From: Valencia hispanica
Taxonomy: Eukaryota; Chordata; Actinopteri; Cyprinodontiformes; Valenciidae
Assembly (NCBI GenBank): GCA_963556495.2
Contig: OY747702.1
Span: 7,537,280 to 7,601,279 of the forward strand
Reading direction: 5' to 3'
DNA: 64,000 nucleotides
Part shown: piece by piece, positions 10,388-22,437 of the stretch
Numbering within the stretch: position 1 is the first letter of the stretch
How the letters are laid out: each line of letters starts with the position of its first letter
Program-made: the position numbers and the translations under genes
The notes under the pieces: model-generated
Database searches by the model: none
Told to the model about the DNA's origin: nothing
The model's input: the letters and a program-made list of their open reading frames with translations, nothing else

Positions 10388-11575
10388 CAATTCAATTTAA
10401 GTTCAATTCAGTTTATTTATATAGTGCTGATTCACAACAGATGTCATCTCCAGGCACTTTACAAGAAAATTGCGGAAAATTCCGGAATTGCGCCGCTCAA
10501 GGTGGCAGCATGTTGGAGTAGCTCTGTTACTTTGGTTCATATTTTTTTCTTTTTTTAAACTTTAATTCTTCCATTTCTGGTAGAAACATTGTTTTTGTGG
10601 ACAACTGTTCTCTCTGGTTTTGAATGCTGTGCAGCTGGAAGGATTTTTGCTGATACTTTTTATTTTTGGGCATTTGTTATGATGCATAACCATGGCAACA
10701 AGGTGGTTTACAACTGGCAGCAGCTGATTAACATCACAAAAGCTCAAATAATACCTCAACTACAGCCACAAAACCCTGATGAGTTGAAAAGAAGACGCCA
10801 TAGATCCAGAGCATCCTCTACATCAGACTGTCATACAACTACAGAGCGTCTTCAGTCAGAGGCTTCTTCAGATCTGCAGAGCACTACAAGAGATCATCCC
10901 TACCCACAGCCATCAGCATCTACAACAAATCTTTGAAGGAACTTGCATAATGAGTTACAACAACATTTAATTTCCCTTTGGGATTAATAAAGTAATTTTG
11001 AATTGAATTGAATGAATTGAAGAAAAGTCATTTCAATACAAACATTCCATTCAGTTTAAAAGATTTTTATGCGAGAGATCCCAGCAGATTGCATTGGGTC
11101 ATTGACTGACAGTTGCGCCCCATTCATGCAGACTCCAACCACAGCAATCCCTCATACTGAGAAAGCATGTAGCGACAGTGGAGAGGAAAAACTCCCCTTT
11201 AACATCAAGTAACCTCCAGCAGAACCAGAACCAGAACCAGAACCTGGCTCAATACAAGCGGCCAACTGCCACAACCGTCTGGGGGTTCGAAAAGACAGAG
11301 CAGAGTTACAGAAAAAACAAAAGAACTGATGTAAGAGAATTTTCCATATATTAAAAAAGTTAAAAGTTGATAACAGGACACAGGGGATGTTCAGTTCGTG
11401 GGAGCATCAACCCAGTCAATGCCCCCAGTTAAACAGGGCTAAACAGGATACCAGACCAGGTGGAGCTTCTATGGAGAAAAAACTAATTTAACAGCAAGAA
11501 AAATAAAATGCCACTGGAGAGTAGTAGAAGAGAAAAGTAGCAGAGTGAAGAAAAGTGGTCAGTTTGTCTTAGGCT
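10388..11575 (-). mobile_element. L2 LINE 3' UTR, split by a younger insertion
   Basis: 10388-10469 and 11021-11575 together rebuild the L2 3' UTR seen at 49822-50400, in the same order and orientation. The gap (10470-11020) is filled by the short LINE derivative. An 'agaaaa' sequence is duplicated on both sides, so the L2 piece was in place first. Confidence 0.8.
10470..11020 (+). mobile_element. Short internally deleted LINE derivative, copy B, with target-site duplication
   Basis: The most complete copy: a GC-rich 5' start ('ggaattgcgccgctcaagg'), a 115-codon frame (10589-10936), a LINE-type 3' end and a TTGAA tail. It is flanked by AGAAAA at 10464-10469 and 11021-11026. The 5' part resembles the start of a LINE ORF2 and the 3' part matches 10085-10310. 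The fusion point is near 10806, where 'gagcatcctct' begins the match. Copy A has the same fusion point. Five differences between the two copies fall in the open frame and all change an amino acid, so there is no sign that the frame is under selection. Confidence 0.75.
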
Positions 11576-12054
11576 TACGATATAAGCAAAACACTGAGCA
11601 AATAGCATAGTGGACTGTAGCCAGGGTCCTTCATGTAAATTTTCTAACTGTGCCCTATTTTGTTAAACTTAAAAGCACCACACCTCTATGCAGAATTAAC
11701 AAAAAGATGACAGATGGCACAAAAAGTTTGAATATACTGTAAATTGGTCACAAACTTTGCTTGATGATAAAACTCATTTATGTCATGCGTTACAACTGAT
11801 CAAAAACAGTAGTAAATTTAGGGGTGATGTGAACAGTAAAGTTTTGGGTTTTCACTCAAAAAAACTGCGGTTCCTGTATTTTTGGGCTGGGATCTGGAAT
11901 TGGATCCCATCCCAAATCTGGATTAAAAGGAATAGAAAATGGGCATCATATGAACTACAGAATTTAAAAATAAAGCAATGTTTTTGTAGCACTGCCCAAC
12001 AGAATTAAATTATATAACATTCAAATATTTCTTTTTGTCCTTGGATAGTGTCAT

Positions 12055-12290
12055 TGTCATGATGTGGATTGATGCAGGACCCAAATGCAGGCAGAGTTCG
12101 GAGGCAGGATGAGATGAAAATAAACTTGATGATTAAAGTAGAAACTTATAATAAATGCTCAGCAGGGAAAAACAAGATGAGGAAAAGTTTTGAAGAAAAA
12201 CAAGTTGGGTGGGCGCTAAGGCGAAAAAAGGAACCAACTGATCCAATTGATCTGTTCTCCCATTGCAAACTTGATCTCTGCTTATAACTG
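12055..12290. repeat. Interspersed repeat fragment ('gcaggacccaaatgcagg' type)
   Basis: The 'tcatgatgtggattgatgca' start and the 'aggacccaaatg' block recur at 52155-52180 next to another copy of the same family. The boundary with 11576-12054 is unclear; nothing was recognised there. The short ORFs are A-rich and not coding-like. Confidence 0.35.
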
Positions 12291-12935
12291 GCTCTTTGAT
12301 TTTCCCCTTAGCAGCACCAGAACTTTCTGCACAAAGCCCTGAAACATGTTTATTTGTATTTTATTATGTGCATGGAATGCTGCTTGTTCTGCTATGCGGA
12401 AAAAGCTTTTCTCCCACTTCTGGGTCCACACAGCTGTGTTCACCACAGTTAAAAAAAGGAAAAAAAAGCATGGAGTTCAGAATTTTCAGCAGCAGAACAA
12501 ACAAATGTGAACAAATCTGAAAGGAGAAGAGAGTTTGAATTAATAGCTATATTTATTAAAGTATATTATGTATAATGTATTATAATTATTGAAGTGAGTT
12601 TAATTCAGTGCATCATATTCAAAATGATTATAGGTCATAATGTTTGAATAATATTATTTACATAAGCTTAAGAATACTTCATGAAGACTGCTGAGCAGGG
12701 GTGTATTCAGATAGTTTTTAAAGAAGGCTAAATCGCAACCAGTGATGACCTTGGGGTGTCATGGCAAAATAAAAGCAGGGCTGTAATACAAAGGGGGCGG
12801 GGCCTAGACTGACTCAGACATTAGACAATAGTTGCATATAGAGCTGCAACACGCGAGTACTACTTTTCTCTGCTACTACCCTCCAATTGCATTATTTGCT
12901 GGCATTTCCATTTTTAGCTTTATGTTTTTTCTCAG

Positions 12936-13498
12936 TCTTTTTCTCTCCACAGAATCTATACCTGGTCTGGCATCCTGCTCAGCTGTGAGCACTTGTTGGA
13001 GGGGAACATCGACTAGGATGATGTTTCCTATAACTGAAACGCTCTCCCTCTCCAGTTACCAACTTTTTACTTCATAGAAAATACTCCTACATCGGTTATT
13101 CTGTTTTTTCTGTGTCTCTACTCAGACTTCTCAAACCCCCAGACGGTTGTGGCAGATGGACGCTCGTACTGAGCCAGGTTCTGGTTCTGCTGGAGGCTTC
13201 TTCCTGTTAAAGGGGAGTTCTTCCTCTCCACTGTCGCTACATGCTTGCTCAGTATGAGGGATTGCTGTGAAGTCGACGACATAATGCAGGCGACTGTCTA
13301 CTGTCACTAGATGCTCGTCCAGGAGGAGTGAATGCTGCAAGTCAATGACTCAATGTAATCTGCTGGGTTTCCTTAGATAGAAAACTTTTTATATAATGTA
13401 TGTATGATTGAATTGAAAGGACTCATCTTGTGCCTTCAGATGACATGTGTTGGGAATTCGAGCTATATAAATAAACTGAACTGAATTGAACTGAATTA
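12936..13498 (+). mobile_element. L2 LINE 3' UTR fragment
   Basis: Plus-strand copy of the L2 3' UTR: 'acctggtctggcatcctgct', 'cttctcaaacccccagacgg', 'ttcctgttaaaggggag', ending 'tatataaataaactgaactg' with a tail of AACTG units. It is more diverged than 28165-28592. It contains a degenerate internal duplication near 13255-13330 ('ctgtcgctacatgct' versus 'ctgtcactagatgct'). Confidence 0.75.
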
Positions 13499-14880
13499 TA
13501 AAAAGTCAAACAGTTAATACACAAGGCCACATCCATTAATCTGTAGAGAAAATGTTCAGATGACAAAAAGCAACTTTTTACCTGTGAAATGATAATCAAC
13601 TTTAACTAATATGTAAGGGATAAATGCTACTTAACCAGAGGATGAAAGCATAGGAGAGGGAAAGTCCAGCAGTGTGTGTGTGTATACACTGGTGTACCAT
13701 TAGGCCTGAAGGTTTAGTTCTTTGACCTGTGCTTCACCCAATTAACCCCCATCTCCTCCCACTTTCCCTGTCCTTCTTCTCTAAATGTTTTCATCACCCT
13801 TAGAGGCAAGGACAAACTACCCATACCAGGCAACATGGCAAAGATGTGTGGAAGACATGTAAATAATGCTCAATATTGTACTAATGTGAGTTCACATATT
13901 CAGGGCTAGACACCATGTAATATTTTAGGATAATCAACCTTTCCAGTATGAAACCTCAACACTAAAAACATCTCTAAGACTAAGTAGAGATAACATGTCT
14001 TTACCCTCATCACAATAACAAAAGACATTGAACAGACTTAAAACATGAGATTTTTGAAACAGTAGGTAAACTCTGGGGTAACCAGAGTAATGACAAAAAT
14101 AAGACAGCTATACCTGTGACTGGCTGTACATTCTATAGTGTGTAATTTAAACCCCACTTAAAGGGTTAGGACATTAGGCCTTTTAGGAGACTAAAGAACT
14201 GGGAGCAGCCTCAGCAGGATTCCTTTCTGACCCACTGTAGTGATGTAATTCACTGCTTCCATGATGATAGCTTCCAAAATGTAGGCTCAGATGTTATTTT
14301 TGGCCAAAACCTTGAAAAAGATATTAAAAGCAACCATACCAAAGAAGAGTTATTAGGAAAGAGACTTCTAGACTGAAGATGATGGGGATCAAATCAATAA
14401 AGTTTTAACCTCAGAGCTAGAGATGTTCCACACAGAAACATTGAAATCTTATGGTGGGGATTACTGAGATTAGCATGTTCTCTGTGCATCTTCTACATAG
14501 TTAATGACTGTATCAGATCTCACCTTTACCTTTGCTATGGACCCAGTCTTCAACTCTTGAAACAAAGAAGGTCACCTTGGACCAAGAGTTCTTGACTCTG
14601 TGAACCCAAAATGGGTAGGAATTATTGTGTTTCTTGTGGTTGAAGATATGGGATGATTTAATTCATCGGAGTATATGTTCAGACCCTGGAGCTGCTTAAC
14701 AGATCTGGTGAAATGAGGCTCTGTTCTGTTGGTTTTAATTGCGCTAAACAGAATGGACTGAAATGCTCTATGAGAGCTTTGTGGAAAATCAAGAATTGGA
14801 GGAATAAGAAGTTGAACAAAGACTAAGCATCATCATTCACATCATCCCAGATCACTTCTTCTTTTCTCCATTTGCAGCCA
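13499..14880. other. No gene recognised
   Basis: About 1.4 kb with no convincing reading frame, RNA gene or repeat I can name. A short TG tract lies at 13673-13683. The stretch at 14500-14650 ('ggtcaccttggaccaagag') looks like it could belong to an old repeat, but I cannot assign it. Confidence 0.4.
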
Positions 14881-15560
14881 ACTGAAAGCCACACAGCTCC
14901 TCTATCCTCCCTCGGCCTCTCTCCTCCTCTCTCCTATCGGTCCGTCTTGGTGAAAGGCCAGTTTGAGCACAAAGGGCGGTGGTGGTAGGTAGTTATAGAA
15001 CTCCATTGTCACACAGTCTTTCTCTATCTGTTCCATCTTAATAAGAGCAGTCATCATTTAGAGTCTAAGTCGCTCTCAGCCTCCTTGCTTTAATTATGAC
15101 ATATCGATTGTCTCGTTAAGTCTAGTTTGGCTTAATGAAATCTATTGTAACCTCTAATTCTGTCTTCCATTGTCCGGCCCTGCAGCACTGAGTGTGTGAT
15201 GTGGACCTGGACTCTCTTTGTGTCGTCTAATCTGAGTCTGTGTGTGGGTCATTCTCATGTCTGTTTGCGTCCCAGTTTATCTCCGTGTGTGCTTTCTCAG
15301 TTTGTGTTTGCGTGGATATCCTTGCTCCTAACCCCTACGTGTGTTTCTGCATCTCAAGTTGTGTGTGTCTTTGCATCGACGGGTCCCCCGCTCTAAAAGG
15401 CGCTGCTGTCACCGTTTATCTGCTGCTTCCTGATTCCCTTCCATCGACTCTCAGCCAATCAATTCACTAAATGATGCAATTATACGCCCTCCCTCTCCTC
15501 ACCCCCACATTTAAAGTTGAGAGGTTTATTTTGGATCAATCCCGACCACTTTGTGTGCAA
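14881..15560. other. Unique sequence with conserved-noncoding look
   Basis: No coding frame. The segment 15050-15160 contains homeodomain-type cores ('taattatgac', 'cttaatgaaa', 'cctctaatt') in unique sequence, which is the usual appearance of a vertebrate conserved noncoding element. This is an impression from composition only; no alignment was possible. Confidence 0.25.
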
Positions 15561-15982
15561 ATTACACAATTGCATTGCCTTCAGATTCTTTAGGCAGCCC
15601 AATTGGAGCGAGTCCTGGGTGTGAATGCCTAATGAGAGACCCTGTCCTTCAAAAAGGCTCTGTCGAACACAGACGGAGACAATTAGAGAGAAGAGGGAAT
15701 TTTTTTAAAAAAAAGTCATTTTTGTTTCTTTCCTGTGTACCATGTTTTAAAAACTACATCAGCATTGGTATCTTTTACCACTTTAAGGCTTTTCACAGGT
15801 CAACACTGCGCTAGCATGATGTATCGACACATACAGATGTCAAAGTGTGGATGAATAAATGCTCTGTTGTTTGTTCACTGCCAGCATGCTCCAAAAGAAA
15901 GCCTTTTAGTAAACCTTGCATGTCTGCATCTTTTCAGTTTAGAAGAGCTGAGGCCCACGTCTAATTGCTTTTCTGTTTTCAG

Positions 15983-16030
15983 ACCTATTGGAGACACTCC
16001 TTGTTTATTGGCAATGCTGCAGGAACTGTG
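15983..16030 (+). other. Candidate 48-nt host exon
   Basis: A pyrimidine-rich acceptor ('gcttttctgttttcag', ending 15982) precedes 48 bases and a strong donor ('gtaagt' at 16031). The length is divisible by three and the first frame is open: TYWRHSLFIGNAAGTV. It could be a small constitutive or cassette exon inside a large intron-rich gene. I do not recognise the protein. Chance acceptor and donor pairs do occur, so this is only a candidate. Confidence 0.3.
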
Positions 16031-18429
16031 GTAAGTTCTTGTTAAGTGCAGATTTTAGGCTTCTTATTATGATAAGGGACTGTTCAAGCATAAGATGAAC
16101 CCATCTGTAACAGCTCTATATGACAATCAGTCAAAATGGTTCAACTCTGCATTGACCTGCTGCTTTTCAGCTAAGTAGATGTCGAGTAATTTTGGTCCAC
16201 TGCTTTTCTTTTCTGCATCTATACATTTTTAATTGCATGCACCCATGAGCAGTGGTGGTTTATGATATGGGTCATATGGGCAGATTGCTGGGAGGAATTA
16301 GAACTGATTTCTCTGTTTAGCTTGAACAAAATTCCTTTTGTTGTTCTGGATGTGCAATCAATGGAGAGTTGGCATGTCTGGCTTGCTGCTGACAACAGGG
16401 AGACTGTTTAATGATCTTGGTGCAGGTTGGCCCTGCATTTTCCTTCAGGACCAGAATGTAGACGGTTGCCCTGTATTTTAACTGGTTAGGGGCGGTAGAA
16501 GGAGAGGCTCGTCCAGGACACCGATCCTGCATGAAATGCCACTACCCTAAAGTAACCTCTGTACTATGACCCATTGATACAAACACATGTCTTGTTATAC
16601 CCCCACTAAAAACATCTAATCTTTATGTCTAAAAAACATAATCAAAACCATAGTTTGAAAATTACCTTTATAAATATTTCTAAACAATCATTCACTCTAC
16701 CTCTTATAGCCTGTCAGCGTCTGTAACTCGTTTTCATTGAACTATCAACTCCTTTTTTATGGATGCAGGTATCCAGCATTTCTTCTCAGTCCCATTTCTG
16801 AAGATGTGTAATTGCCTTGGTTACTGACAGAGACTGACAGCTGAGCTGCGGTCCTGGGCCTTTAAAAAAGCCATTCACCCAAATCCTCCTCTGACCCTTG
16901 TCCCTCTCTTTGGTTTCTTGCTGTGCTTACTTTGGATTCTAACATCAGGCAGCTAAAAAGCTCTCTGATCCCTGACTCAGACTAGTCCCCTGTGTTTGTG
17001 TGCATGTGTGGGAGAGAGCTGGACAAATCTACCAATCTATTCCCAGCAGCCACTGTGACTAGTCAAACATGGCTGCCAGTGCTGGTTGAGTGGAGGGATG
17101 ATGGATGGTGGCATGGCCAGCTTTGCACCACATTCTACACATAAAGAGCTAAAACAGTGAGCAGACAGAGGTCCGTGGTGGGTTGGAATGGCAAAACTAC
17201 CACATAAACCTGAAGGTGACATAATGCATTGACCCATCACAAACTGAGCAAGGACAATTGTATTGGTTAGCTCCCAGTGGGTAGTCTAGATTTGTTCTGT
17301 TGTAAGCCGGGACGCTCCCAGCAGACAATAGTATAGACCAGGGCTGCAAGGGACAGGTCCCTGGAGGCTAGGCCACTGACCAAGACTGAGCTGCTCAGAG
17401 CTCCATTATGTTGGTGTTGCCCTATTTACAAAGGTTAAACAAACATTAAACATTAAACAGATACTCTGGACACCAATGTGATCTAGTAAATGATGTCTGA
17501 TTAGGAAGTAAAGAAGGTTCTTTCAACCTAAATAACATTATAAATTACATGTATCCTAAAGGAAAATGTATCTGATGAAATCTGTACTTGATCCTCCAAA
17601 CACTGAACATCCAGGAAATCCTTTGGCTGTCATAGGCCAGAGTTTCTCTTTGTTTAGTCCAGGACAAAAGAAATACAAATGGGTCTTTTTTAAACCCAAA
17701 GTTGTTGTCCAAACGTAGCCTAAACACAGATAGAAACTGTCAAGTTTGGTTAGTTTTCCATTTTCTCAACCTCAACCACATTTCAATCACAAAAAGATGT
17801 GATTCAAGGTGATAGATATTTATTTGACATTTTCAACGAAAAAAATCATATTTTAAATATTTTTTCAATCCCAATTTTCACAGTAACTGATCATCAGTTT
17901 GAACTGAGACTCATCTTAGGACAACTCTGATTTAAGGACTAATACAGAAGCATAGAAGCATTAGGGTTCAGCATAGGCTTCATTGTACTTGCTGTCTGTG
18001 AAATTTTAGTTTTAGCCTAGTTTTTTCTTGAGAAAACCTAAAACACAAATCAGAAATATACCTTCAAACTTGCATTGTATCAGCTTGAATGCAAAAACAC
18101 ATCTTTTTTATTTAATTGGGCTAAATTCATGGGAAAGAGGGAATATGTTTCCAGGAAGTACAGCCAGTTTTTACCAGAGGACAGTTGGCAAATTGGGTTT
18201 AACTCAAAGTATGTTCTGTTCTTGCACATTTCATTAAAAATACACTAATCAGTATTTTGTGGACAATTTTCAATCCTCAGTTTTGTTAAGCTTTCATTAT
18301 TGTTTAAACAAGACAAATTATTACAGAGTTAACATTTAAAGATTCTTTAGCATCTTATATTAGTGATTAGTGAACCTTACCTCTAGCACTTCAAAAGGCA
18401 TTTCAAAATCCAGAATCTTTCATGAAAAC
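16031..18429. other. No gene recognised
   Basis: About 2.4 kb of mostly unique-looking sequence. ORFs of 60-71 codons at 16317, 17037, 17545 and 18028 have no recognisable motif and no coding features. It could be intronic if the exon at 15983 is real. Confidence 0.4.
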
Positions 18430-19620
18430 TCAAAAGCATCAAACAGACAAACTTGAGTTCCAGTCAGCCTCCCTGTTATCTGATGAATGTCAGCCTTAAT
18501 GAGTGGCAGACAGGTTGTAGGATATACAGTTTAGTCCTGCTACGGGTGTCTCACACTAGGACCATAACAACCGAAATAAGACCTGGATGTGTGTTTAACC
18601 TAGACATTTATTGTAGTATTCAAAATACATGCAGTGAAAAAAAGACCCAGTTTCTCCACTTTAAATCCCACTCCTCAACCTTGTTTCCTGTTTCTTCAGG
18701 TGTATTTCAGGGTTCAGTATTAGGGCCCCTTCTTTTCATTATTTACATCCTCCCTCTTGGCCCAATATTCCATAAATTTGATATCTATTTCCATTGTTAT
18801 GCAGACTGTCTCATGGAGAGTAGATCATGGTTCTCCACTAATTTCCTGAAACTCAACAGTAATAAAACTGAAGTGTTACTTTTTGGCTTAGCCTTCATTT
18901 TAACCAGACTTCGGAATTTCTACATTAACATTGATAACTCCCCCTTTCATCCTTCCCTTCAGGTAAAAAGTCTGGTTGTCATACTTGATAGTACAATCTC
19001 ATTTCAGTCTCATACTAATCATATCACCCAGTTAACCAACTTTATCCTTTTCTTACTCCCTATGCTGCTTCCATCCTTGTCCTTAGCCTTATCACCTCCC
19101 GGATTGACTATTGCAACGCTCTTTTTTTTTTGGTCTCAATAAGTCCCTTCATAAACTCAAATTCCCACAGAACTCTCTAGCTTGGATCATAACTAGAACT
19201 CCCTCAAGACAATACATTACCCCACCTCTTCAGCAGCTTCACTGGTTGCCTATAGAATCCTGGATCAACTTCAAAATTCTAATTCTCACATTTAAGTGCA
19301 TCCATAGCCTTGTCCCTCCTTATCTGTGTGACCAGCTCCTCATCACCACTCCTTTTCGTTCTCCCAGATCTTCGTCAGCCACACATCTTGTTGTTCCTTT
19401 TGCCCGGCTTGTCACTATGGAGAGCAGAGCTTTCAGTCGCTGTGCTCCTCGGCTTTGGAACTCAACTCCTCATGTCATCAGAAATATTCATTATCTTCCT
19501 TTATTTAAATCACAGCTACAAACACATCTGTAAAAACTGGCTTATTCACTTCAGACACTGATTTTAGTTGTTGTACTGTCTACTTATTTGCTATTTATTT
19601 TGTTTATTGTTTGTCAATGT
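18430..19620 (+). pseudogene. L2-type LINE reverse transcriptase fragment
   Basis: Plus-strand frames show '[20 protein letters not shown]', a damaged active site ('HCYAD' with the second Asp and following block deleted), '[16 protein letters not shown]', then in another frame 'ITPPLQQLHWLPIESWINF', 'LVVPFARLVTMESRAFS' and 'APRLWNSTPHVIR'. These are the thumb and C-terminal blocks of L2 elements. It is an older subfamily than the copy at 347. There is at least one frameshift near 19120 in a T-rich run. Confidence 0.75.
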
Positions 19621-20487
19621 ATTATCAGACAATCTTCTAAACAGTGAGTGAAGCACACCGAGCACAGAAGATGACTTGCTGAAGTTTTTGACAGCATGAC
19701 CTGGGCTTGATGTTTTATGGGTTTGGATGATGCTGGGTTGGTATAATCCACATGTCTGGTATGTGGTTTGTACAGAGGTAATCTGTGATGTTGAAACCAA
19801 AGGTTATGAGAGGGCACCAGCATACATCATGATATTCTTTACAGTGATGGCAGAAGCAGGCCCAACTGTGAGATACAACATATACCACTGTCCAACACAA
19901 TCTCTCAACTCATCACGCCACCCCTCCCTATGCAGATCTAACTAGTTACACCTCCATCTCTGGTCTATGTTCACCAGATCATGTTCAAATTGGATCATTC
20001 CTTCAGGGTGATTAACTGGTTTGTCAGTTAGTTGGGGTGCAAATGACATTAATCAAATAATTCAGTCTAAATTATATGTATATATTTATCAATGAAAGTT
20101 AATACAGGACCAAGATGAGTAAAACCATGAGACATAAACAGCAGCAATGAGTCAGAGAGAGGTTAAAGTTCAGTAATGTCTCCATTTATTGAACATTTTC
20201 AAAAGTGATAAAGACCCAACTAATTTGTTCTGTTTCAATTTGCTGCACCAGCTCTGATCTTTAAGTTTTCGTATTGTCCTCAAAGTTTGATCCACCTGCA
20301 GCCCGAATGTCCTTGATCAGACAGAACGAAGCTGTGGTGGGGACAACGCAGGTGGGTTTGGAGGAAAGAAAGAAGACACTGAGGTGAATCTTCCAATAGA
20401 AAAACATGAGAGATAAGAGACGGATGAGGAGAAAAAGGAGGGAGAGAGCAGGGGCATGCAGAGCCTAAAGCCAGCACTGTGTTGGGA
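19621..20487. other. No gene recognised
   Basis: Unassigned sequence. A 138-codon minus frame at 20280-20696 encodes a poly-Ser run from the (GAG)n tract and is judged spurious. Confidence 0.35.
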
Positions 20488-20518
20488 GAAGAGGAGGAGG
20501 AGGAGGAGGAGGAGGAGG
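20488..20518. repeat. (GAG)n microsatellite
   Basis: About ten nearly perfect GAG units. In one minus frame they encode a serine run and in another a leucine run, which creates artificial ORFs. Confidence 0.9.
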
Positions 20519-20742
20519 CCCAGTAAATCAGCCAGCCTCTTGTCAACACCTCCCACCAGCTCCCCCCCAGGGGCTTCTGAAGCCACTGAGCTGAGAATAA
20601 CAAATGGCCGTCATTGGCCAGGCAAAAAGCTGTGATTATAATTATCACATCCCACACTGACCTTGCATAAACCTTAATCCTTCTCCAATGGAGCATTTAA
20701 ATAGGCTGCCAACAGCGACAGAGATGAGAAGTGAGGGAGGGC

Positions 20743-20863
<121 letters not shown>

Positions 20864-21724
20864 GAGGTGATGTGAAGTGAAAAGGCGGCATGCAGGAAAG
20901 AGTCAGGAAAGGGAGCCAAGACAAATGTAAAGACGAGGAAGTGGAAAGAAAAAAAGAGGAAAGAAAGGATGGAGGAAAGCTGGAAGAAGGAGTTGCAGAA
21001 CTGGAGAGGTGGAGCAGCGTCTCTGAGCAGTGTGTAGTGAACACAGTGGTTCAGCAGCTTCCCTGGAGGTTCAGCAACTCAACAACACGAGGAGTAATGA
21101 GGAGGTGACTCCAGGTGAGTGAGCTCAAGGAGGAGAAGCAGAGGGAGGGAAGTCCCAAAGAAATCATCATATACAGAGCTGTCTCTGATTTTTAATAAGA
21201 GAAGTGAAAACAGGTTCTATAAAATAAAAAGGGTTAGAGACATTCGATACTCACAAAATAACTATCATTTCAACATCATTGCAAAAAGTACTAAACCTTC
21301 TATTCTACAGGACATTTACTATTGTCTGTAACTAAAGAAAAAAATACAGAAATAATTCTTAACACTAATGATATAAGTGTAAAAAAATTTTTTTCCTATT
21401 TTTACAAATATGTTGCCACAAAGGTTCAACAAAAAACCTCTGATGAATGACCGACCTTTCCCTGTGGTTAGAATTGACTCTCATTTAACTGACTTGTAAC
21501 AGCCCTCTCTATTCCTCCAGAACGGAACATTTGACCCCCATGCCCCTGCTCTTCTGCCTCTACTCAGACATCTCCAATCAGAAGCACTATTAAATGTGTC
21601 ATCGTACAAACAGCTCCCAGTAGTTCTTACAGCACAGCACACATCTCAGCACAGGCTGCTTCACCTCCACACTGCCTGCTCCTCTCTGTGGGCCGATCCA
21701 CCGGAGGCTTGGAGAGCATCTGGG

Positions 21725-21737
21725 AGGTCAGAGGTCA
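21725..21737 (+). promoter_or_regulatory. Perfect DR1 nuclear-receptor half-site pair
   Basis: AGGTCA, one base, AGGTCA: the DR1 arrangement bound by HNF4, COUP-TF or RXR heterodimers. It sits in a unique, fairly GC-rich stretch (21560-21780) beside a (CA)n array. No promoter or gene start is recognisable nearby, so if it works it would be a distal element. Confidence 0.35.
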
Positions 21738-21798
21738 AGTGGTCTGACCCCGAGATCAATTGAGTGGCGCTGGCTTCACTTCTACAAAATCATACGTA

Positions 21799-21890
<92 letters not shown>
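21799..21890. repeat. (CA)n microsatellite
   Basis: About 45 uninterrupted CA units. Likely polymorphic in length. Confidence 0.95.
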
Positions 21891-21891
<1 letters not shown>

Positions 21892-22437
21892 CAACCTAAT
21901 AGGAAATGAAGAGCTGAAAATCTGTTGACAATGCTGCTGAAACCTTATTGTTCTGCAGCTGCTTTCCTGTTGTTTCACCCCAAATGAACCCAAGCCTGGT
22001 TCTACATTGAAACATTTAAATATCCCACAACATAAACAGAGTTTTTATCAGAAAAGGGCGTTTTGAAAATATTTACAGATATGCTGTTTGTAACCCACTT
22101 AGAGTGACAGGTTTGGTTTAGAGATGCACTGAGCCGTTGACTAGTGATGTTAATCTGTTGATGTGGAGCTGATTTAGGGACTGGCCGGTCAGAACATGAA
22201 AAATACTCATTTTTCTGATCACTGAACACACCACACCAAACCACGGCCATGATGAGAACATGTTTCAGTGTGGAGGTTGTTACTGCAAGATTAGTACATA
22301 AAGATGGCTGTTTTCCATACCAGGAATGTGTTGAGCATACGTTTAAAAAGAAACTGTATTGTCTTTGCACTGACTGCCCATTCAGGCTGCTTCCACAGAC
22401 AGCTGGACTGATGATCAGTTATTGATGCTCAGAGATG

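Noticed and set aside
10589..10936. A genuine small protein gene of 115 residues present twice in the window
   Set aside because: All differences between the two copies change amino acids and the frame spans a LINE deletion junction, so it is better explained as repeat sequence.
21790..21993. Cys-Val repeat ORF on the minus strand
   Set aside because: Artefact of the (CA)n microsatellite.
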